Source: CAYRIF01 sp964424205 | Lineage (GTDB): Bacteria; Bacteroidota; Bacteroidia; Cytophagales; Cyclobacteriaceae | Length of the DNA: 21,661 nucleotides | Direction of reading: 5' to 3' | Assembly (NCBI GenBank): GCA_964424205.1 | Contig: CAYRIF010000020.1 | Coordinates: 1-21,661, forward strand | In this document: positions 17,439 through 21,661 of the stretch, in pieces | Numbering within the stretch: position 1 is the first letter of the stretch | How the letters are laid out: every line of letters begins with the position of its first letter | Translations under genes and position numbers: made by a program | The notes under the pieces: model-generated | Database searches by the model: none | The model's input: only the letters and a program-made list of their open reading frames with translations | Told to the model about the DNA's origin: nothing

Positions 17439-17574
17439 CGCACGCTTTTATAAAGGATACAACAAAGAAACTAATAAATAATAAGTTGTCAAATGTAATA
17501 TTTGGGACTTGTTTTGAAAATATTGTTCAACAGAATCTATTTTTTTAAAGAATAGGTTAAGAAAATTTAAAGAT

Positions 17575-17664
17575 ATGCCTTGCGGTAAAAAAAGAAAAAG
17601 ACATAAGATTTCTACTCATAAGAGGAAGAAAAGACTTAGAAAAAACAGACATAAGAAGAAGTAG
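17575..17664 (+). CDS. 29-residue AURKAIP1/COX24-domain basic protein, likely ribosome-associated
   Basis: The frame ATG...TAG encodes 29 residues starting MPCGKKRKRHKISTHKRKKR and ending LRKNRHKKK. It has the compact KKRKRHK and THKRKKRLRKNRHKKK pattern of the AURKAIP1/COX24 domain found throughout the Bacteroidota. The family includes the mitochondrial small-subunit protein mS38, and I recall mycobacterial bS22 as a relative, so a role as a tiny ribosomal protein at an rRNA site is likely but inferred. More than half of its residues are Lys or Arg; C3 is the only cysteine. It sits between HU and rng, under its own promoter with a 130-base leader, and 74 bases before the rng start. It is short enough to be missed by gene finders with a 30-residue cut-off. 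Confidence 0.88.
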   Translation: MPCGKKRKRHKISTHKRKKRLRKNRHKKK

Positions 17665-17738
17665 TATACTTCATTCTTTGTTTAGATATTACTATACGAA
17701 TTAGTTATAAAAATTATTTATTCTAAAAACACAAAACA

Positions 17739-19292
17739 TTGAGTAGCGAATTATTAATAAATTCAACTCAAGAAGGATGTCGTATAGCCCTATTAAAGGA
17801 CAAGAGTTTGGTGGAGTTCCATTATGATAATGATGGCGCAAAATATTCGGTTGGAGATGTTTACCTCGGTACAGTCAAAAAGGTAACGCAAGGATTAAAT
17901 GCTGCTTTTGTAGACGTTGGTTATGAAAAAGATGCTTTTTTGCATTACCACGATTTAGGACCACAAGTAAGGTCGTTACAGAAATTTACAAAGCTTGCAC
18001 TCACAAGACCGAGTACTTCTCATAAGCTGGGAAATTTTAAGAAAGAACCTGAGATTAATAAATTTGGAAAAATCACTCAGGTTTTAGCCAAAAATCAAAA
18101 GATACTTGTCCAGGTTGTTAAAGAACCAATTTCCACAAAAGGGCCTAGATTATCCTGTGAGTTATCAATAGCTGGTCGGTACATGGTACTTGTACCGTTT
18201 TCTCAGGCTGTAAATATTTCTAAAAAGATATCGAGTAACGAAGAGCGCAAAAGGCTTTTACGCCTGATGACTTCTATAAAACCAGAAGGCTTTGGTGTGA
18301 TTATTCGGACAGTTGCCGAAGGAAAAGAGGTTGCTGAACTGGATCGAGATTTGAAAAACCTGGTGAAAATCTGGGAAGACGGCATCAAGAAACTTAAAAA
18401 AGCAGCGCCTAGAGAGAAAATAATTGGGGAGATGAACAAAGCATCGACCATTCTTAGAGATGTTTTAAATGAGTCCTTTGACAATATCATCGCTGACGAT
18501 CAGGCGATGTATGAAGAAGTAAAAACATTTATCCACAGAATAGCACCTGATAAAGAAAAAATAGTAAAGAAGTATGCCGGGAAGGCAAAAATATTTGAAC
18601 AATATGGCATTGAGAAGCAGCTCAAAACGCTTTTTGGTCGCTCGGTAAGTGTTCCTGGTGGGGGCTATTTGATCATAGAGCATACAGAGGCATTACATGT
18701 CATAGATGTAAATAGTGGCAATAAGTCTAACGCGTCTGCCGATCAAGAAAAAACAGCAGTAATGATTAATACGTTGGCGGCAAAAGAAGTGGCACGTCAA
18801 CTGAGGTTACGCGATATGGGTGGTATTATCGTCGTGGACTTTATAGACATGAAAAGGGTTGAAAATAAAAAACTTGTCTATAGTACCATTAAAGAGGCGA
18901 TGAAACCTGATAGGGCGAAGTTTACAATTTTGCCCTTGTCAAAATTTGGGCTATTGCAAATCACGAGACAGCGATTTAGACCTGAATTAAATATAAAAAC
19001 GCAAGAGAAGTGCCCAACGTGCTATGGTACAGGAAAAATTGATGCTGCAATTGCGGTGTCTGATCAGGTTGAAAGCACACTGGAGTATATACTGCTTAAA
19101 CAAAATGAAAGTAAGATAAGTATTATTTTACATCCATACCTACATGCTTACTTTACAAAAGGGGCGGTTTCTATTAGGGCGAAATGGTTTATGAAATACC
19201 ACAAGTGGGTAGATTTAATTTCAGACTCGTCAATGGCGATTACTGAGTTTATGTTTATTAATAAGGCAGGAGAAGAAATAGAAGTGATTTAG
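17739..19292 (+). CDS. rng: ribonuclease G / E family endoribonuclease
   Basis: This family makes single-strand cuts in A/U-rich RNA, maturing rRNA 5' ends and starting mRNA decay. The 517-residue protein has only the catalytic core, RNase G-like, with no long C-terminal scaffold. The S1 domain (about residues 36-160) begins GDVYLGTVKKVTQGLNAAFVDVGYEKDAFLH. The DNase I-like domain supplies the metal-binding D323 (VIDVNSG) and D367 (VVDFIDM), spaced as in E. coli RNase E. The zinc link is C425-P-T-C428 (CPTCYGTG). The start is TTG at 17739, giving SSELLINST, the usual family N-terminus. It probably shares the promoter at 17431 with the 29-residue gene. A 17-base-pair hairpin 22 bases after the stop ends transcription. 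Confidence 0.95.
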   Translation: MSSELLINSTQEGCRIALLKDKSLVEFHYDNDGAKYSVGDVYLGTVKKVTQGLNAAFVDVGYEKDAFLHYHDLGPQVRSLQKFTKLALTRPSTSHKLGNFKKEPEINKFGKITQVLAKNQKILVQVVKEPISTKGPRLSCELSIAGRYMVLVPFSQAVNISKKISSNEERKRLLRLMTSIKPEGFGVIIRTVAEGKEVAELDRDLKNLVKIWEDGIKKLKKAAPREKIIGEMNKASTILRDVLNESFDNIIADDQAMYEEVKTFIHRIAPDKEKIVKKYAGKAKIFEQYGIEKQLKTLFGRSVSVPGGGYLIIEHTEALHVIDVNSGNKSNASADQEKTAVMINTLAAKEVARQLRLRDMGGIIVVDFIDMKRVENKKLVYSTIKEAMKPDRAKFTILPLSKFGLLQITRQRFRPELNIKTQEKCPTCYGTGKIDAAIAVSDQVESTLEYILLKQNESKISIILHPYLHAYFTKGAVSIRAKWFMKYHKWVDLISDSSMAITEFMFINKAGEEIEVI

Positions 19293-19314
19293 AAATAGCC
19301 GAAGCGTTTTATAA

Positions 19315-19353
19315 AAACAAATAACTCCTTTTATTGAAAGGAGTTATTTGTTT
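19315..19353. terminator. bidirectional terminator between rng and the PAS sensor gene
   Basis: AAACAAATAACTCCTTT (19315-19331) and AAAGGAGTTATTTGTTT (19337-19353) pair perfectly over 17 bases around TATTG. Both strands end in T-rich arms. The right arm contains the TAA stop of the convergent PAS gene (19344-19346), so one hairpin closes both genes. Confidence 0.88.
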
Positions 19354-21161
19354 ACAATCCCATTATTTCCTAATGACTTTTTTAAATGCGCTATTTCTTC
19401 TTCCATAAAAAGTATTTTGTTAGTTTGTGCCGTAACATCTCTAGAAATGACGGTTAAACCAATTACTTCTTTTTCGTCCTCAAAGACAGGATTTAGAAAG
19501 TATTCTCTAAAAGAATTTTCACCCGCTACGGTACTTTTTAGTACAAAATTTAAACTTTCCCCTTCAAATACCGCACTATAATATTCTTGCCACTCATCTC
19601 TAACGTCTCCCAGGTTATCCAACGCATTTTGACCTACCGAGAGGTTTTCATACTGAGTTCCAATATAACGTTCTTTTAGGACATCGTTCATGACCAATAC
19701 CGTATAGTTTTTGTCAAGCAACAACACCGAGTCGGAGGTACTGTTAATAATACCATTTAGCTGCAAAGCCCTTTCTTTTATTTCCGCCTCTTTAAGTATG
19801 GACTCGGTTATGTCTCTGGAAACAACGGACGCACCGATTACTTCACCTTCAGCATTAAGTATAGGGTTATAATAGGTATGAACGAATTTTTTTTCATTAG
19901 CATCTGATCTGTCTTCAATTTCTGAGAACTTCCCTTCGTTCATGGTTTTGTCATATTTGAATTTCCATTTTTTCCATTGCTGCCCCGTAATTAGCTTATT
20001 CATATAAGCGCCCACCTCTAGTTTTAAGGTGTTTTCGTATTTTTTTATCAAAGTCTCATTGACGGCGGTAATCCTATAGTCCTTATCGATTGCAAAAATA
20101 GTATCGTCTGTGTTGTTAATGAGTGCATTTAAATTATTTTCTTTTTCGGAGGTACGGTCGGCATTTCTTCTCATCTCTTCTTGAGTAGCCTCTAGNNNNN
20201 NNNNNNNNNNNNNNNNNNNNNNNNNNNNNNNNNNNNNNNNNNNNNNNNNNNNNNNNNNNNNNNNNNNNNNNNNNNNNNNNNNNNNNNNNNNNNNNATTCC
20301 TATTTCCTCTAAAACTACACCTAATTCATCTTCACTGCTTTCCGAGTTTTCAGGAAGATTTCCTTTGCTCAAAATGACTATCTGCCGCTTTACTCGTTGA
20401 ATGGATTTACTTATATGCTTTGCAATCAGGCGATATAGGAGAACAAAAAGGGCAATGGACAAAAGAAGCAGACTAATTTCAATAATTTGAAAACGTTTCA
20501 TAAAGACCCAAAACACTTTGCTATCATCAAGAATGTATTGTAGGTTTAAACCATCTAGCTTAGTGATTTCAGCATCCACCTTTTTGGTAAGTGGTATAAG
20601 GTCTTTATAAATTACCGCCATTGCCTCGTTACTGATTTGATTACTACCAGCATTGTGCCTTAACCAATTTTCAAATTCAGCATTTGCTACAATGGTGTCA
20701 TTATTAAAGCCAGCATAACTTTGTAAATTGATACCAATCCCTGCTTGACCATTAAGTCTAATGATGCTGTCTTGAACTGTTTTAATTTCAGTAAGTGTCG
20801 ATACAATAAAATTATACAATAATTTATCATCATTTACATTCCACTGCTCTTTTAAGATGCCCAAAGTGTCGGTTATCTGGGTAATTTCATTGTCCCAAAT
20901 CTCATTCCTTTCTTTATTATATTCTTCATCGCTACCTACCAGATAGTTGAACAATGCAATATTTGATTGATTTAATCTACTACTTAATTGAAAGACCCTT
21001 GACTGGGTAGGCTGATATACACGGATCATTTTGCGTGATGTCTTTACTGCGGTAGCAACCTGAAGTAAAGTAAATACAAGCATGAACAAGGAAATACTTC
21101 CCATTGCCGTATAACTTAGAATAAGCTTATTCTTTATTGTCTTAAAATTGAATTTTTTCAT
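19344..21161 (-). CDS. membrane-anchored sensor with HAMP-like linker and two PAS domains, broken by an assembly gap
   Basis: The protein probably senses an external or membrane signal, but its output is unknown. From the ATG at 21161: a membrane helix (about residues 13-35); a helical extracytoplasmic sensor of roughly 190 residues resembling the four-helix-bundle class; a second membrane helix (about 228-247); and a HAMP-like linker (YRLIAKHISKSIQRVKRQIVILSKGNL, then EDELGVVLEEIG). The gap follows (about 289-322). Then come QEEMRR, a first PAS (about 335-455, INNTDDTIFAIDKDYRITAVNE), a second PAS (about 460-585, INSTSDSVLLLDKNYTVLVMND), each with a PAC-like end (VIGASVVSRDIT, VIGLTVISRDVT), and a short coiled coil to the stop. 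There is no histidine kinase, GGDEF or methyl-accepting signature in the visible part. The 100 N do not tell the true missing length. It is a single-gene unit. Confidence 0.85.
   Translation of the reverse strand: MKKFNFKTIKNKLILSYTAMGSISLFMLVFTLLQVATAVKTSRKMIRVYQPTQSRVFQLSSRLNQSNIALFNYLVGSDEEYNKERNEIWDNEITQITDTLGILKEQWNVNDDKLLYNFIVSTLTEIKTVQDSIIRLNGQAGIGINLQSYAGFNNDTIVANAEFENWLRHNAGSNQISNEAMAVIYKDLIPLTKKVDAEITKLDGLNLQYILDDSKVFWVFMKRFQIIEISLLLLSIALFVLLYRLIAKHISKSIQRVKRQIVILSKGNLPENSESSEDELGVVLEEIGXXXXXXXXXXXXXXXXXXXXXXXXXXXXXXXXXXLEATQEEMRRNADRTSEKENNLNALINNTDDTIFAIDKDYRITAVNETLIKKYENTLKLEVGAYMNKLITGQQWKKWKFKYDKTMNEGKFSEIEDRSDANEKKFVHTYYNPILNAEGEVIGASVVSRDITESILKEAEIKERALQLNGIINSTSDSVLLLDKNYTVLVMNDVLKERYIGTQYENLSVGQNALDNLGDVRDEWQEYYSAVFEGESLNFVLKSTVAGENSFREYFLNPVFEDEKEVIGLTVISRDVTAQTNKILFMEEEIAHLKKSLGNNGIVNK
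20196..20295. other. assembly gap of 100 N inside the PAS sensor gene
   Basis: Exactly 100 N is the conventional placeholder for a gap of unknown size. Both flanks are coding in the same frame of the same gene. In similar proteins the stretch between HAMP and PAS can hold a second HAMP or a GAF domain. Confidence 0.97.
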
Positions 21162-21630
21162 ATTTTCCCTTCTTTAATCTTTATAAAGCTAAAGAATCTT
21201 TTGAGCAAACCCGTTTTTAACAATTACAGACCCAAAATATAAGTGGCAAACATATGTAAGGGATATAACCCGTAACGTATTATTTGAATTATTGCTTTAA
21301 AAACAAACAAAACATGTTTATCGGAATCTTATCAAGCACCAAATTGATATTCTTTGTAAAAGCAGCGGTGTTATAATTTATGTGTGAACGGCGTCGGAAT
21401 ACAGGTTTTTTTCTTCCTTGCTGTACTTTTTAAGAAAAGGCAACGATTGGAACTTCTAAAAAGAATATAAAATAATGTAATAGCAAAGATGTGTAATAAA
21501 ACACTACATTTTTTCAAAGAAATTGCCGTGTGAAAGACTGGATTTTTCACCTTTTCTATGTAAAGAGGCAAATTTTGAGTAGCTTTAGTGAGATATAAAT
21601 ATTTAAAAGTTCTTAAAAAAATATAAAATT
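21162..21630. other. 469-base divergent intergenic region
   Basis: The region is A/T-rich and holds the upstream regions of the PAS gene (minus) and of a plus-strand gene starting at 21631. I see no RNA gene. A plus-strand near-match to the -7 box, AAATTTTG (21570-21577), could start a 47-base leader. A modest hairpin GTGAAA/TTTCAC spans 21530-21550. The 66-residue minus-strand frame at 21371-21571 has no recognisable features and is probably not a gene. Its length is unusual for the window but nothing firm fills it. Confidence 0.4.
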
Positions 21631-21661
21631 ATGAGTGATAATATATTACAAAGTTTAATGG
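21631..21661 (+). CDS. start of a plus-strand gene cut by the window edge
   Basis: ATG at 21631 opens MSDNILQSLM and runs out of the window after ten codons. Cytophagales proteins with an N-terminal TerB-like domain ahead of an ABC ATPase begin in a similar way in my memory (a short M-x-x-x-IL-x-x-LMQLFA start). Ten residues cannot establish that, so only a partial gene is claimed. The A/T-rich stretch just upstream with AAAATTATG is typical of translation starts in this phylum. Confidence 0.5.
   Translation, partial: MSDNILQSLM

Larger units (their letters stand above)
17233..17574 (+). other. 342-base gap between HU and the 29-residue gene: terminator, palindrome, promoter and leader
   Basis: After the HU terminator come a 16-base imperfect palindrome TTGGTATTAATAACAA (17329-17344) and a perfect small hairpin CACCCT-TTGT-AGGGTG (17354-17369). 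The promoter box at 17431-17438 follows, then a 130-base A/T-rich leader up to the ATG at 17575. The leader contains only short possible stems (CAAAT/ATTTG and CTATT/AATAG). No protein-coding frame of interest is seen. Confidence 0.5.

Noticed and set aside
21371..21571. 66-residue minus-strand open frame upstream of the PAS gene
   Set aside because: Low-complexity composition, no domain or conserved neighbour, and A/T-rich intergenic character.
1..21661. CRISPR arrays, tRNA, rRNA, phage or toxin-antitoxin modules
   Set aside because: No regularly spaced repeats, no tRNA-like fold or CCA context, and no genes of these classes were seen on either strand.

Overview
The window reads as chromosomal DNA of a gliding, AT-rich member of the Bacteroidota, most likely order Cytophagales. 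The evidence is the gldE-gldD pair next to ssb and mutY, bacillithiol synthesis (BshC), a 29-residue AURKAIP1/COX24-type basic protein, promoter-like TAnnTTTG boxes, few Shine-Dalgarno sequences, and several TTG/GTG starts. The order is an inference from protein similarity as I remember it. A run of exactly 100 N at 20196-20295 shows that this is a scaffolded draft assembly, so single-base anomalies must be read with care.

Layout. 1-1532 (minus): a small two-helix membrane protein followed by comM (YifB, Mg-chelatase-like AAA+ ATPase). The comM frame carries an in-frame TAG at 548-550 and runs off the left edge. 1677-5167 (plus): rimO, bshC and 5-formyltetrahydrofolate cyclo-ligase, the last two overlapping by 8 bases. 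5168-5731: a scar region with a truncated IS110-family transposase start, hairpins with a promoter-like box, and a 150-base element with imperfect terminal inverted repeats abutting the gcvP stop. 5732-8611 (minus): gcvP. 8720-11036 (plus): a secreted M28 metallopeptidase and an exported DinB-like protein, each followed by a convincing terminator. 11110-16779 (minus): a compact five-gene run, mutY-ssb-gldE-gldD-recG, joining DNA repair/replication with gliding/type IX secretion. 16933-19292 (plus): HU-like protein, the 29-residue protein under its own promoter, and RNase G/E. 19344-21161 (minus): a membrane-anchored PAS sensor interrupted by the assembly gap. 21631 onward: the first ten codons of a further plus-strand gene.

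The genes are mostly conserved housekeeping: tRNA/ribosome and RNA maintenance (RimO, RNase G, the COX24-type protein), genome upkeep (RecG, SSB, MutY, HU, ComM), one-carbon and glycine metabolism (GcvP, formyl-THF cyclo-ligase), thiol redox (BshC), and surface functions (GldD, GldE, M28 peptidase, PAS sensor). I found no CRISPR array, tRNA, rRNA, phage or obvious defence system. The least ordinary places are the IS110 scar with its possible small RNA at 5380-5475, the interrupted comM, the small basic gene with its 130-base leader, and the PAS protein at the gap.
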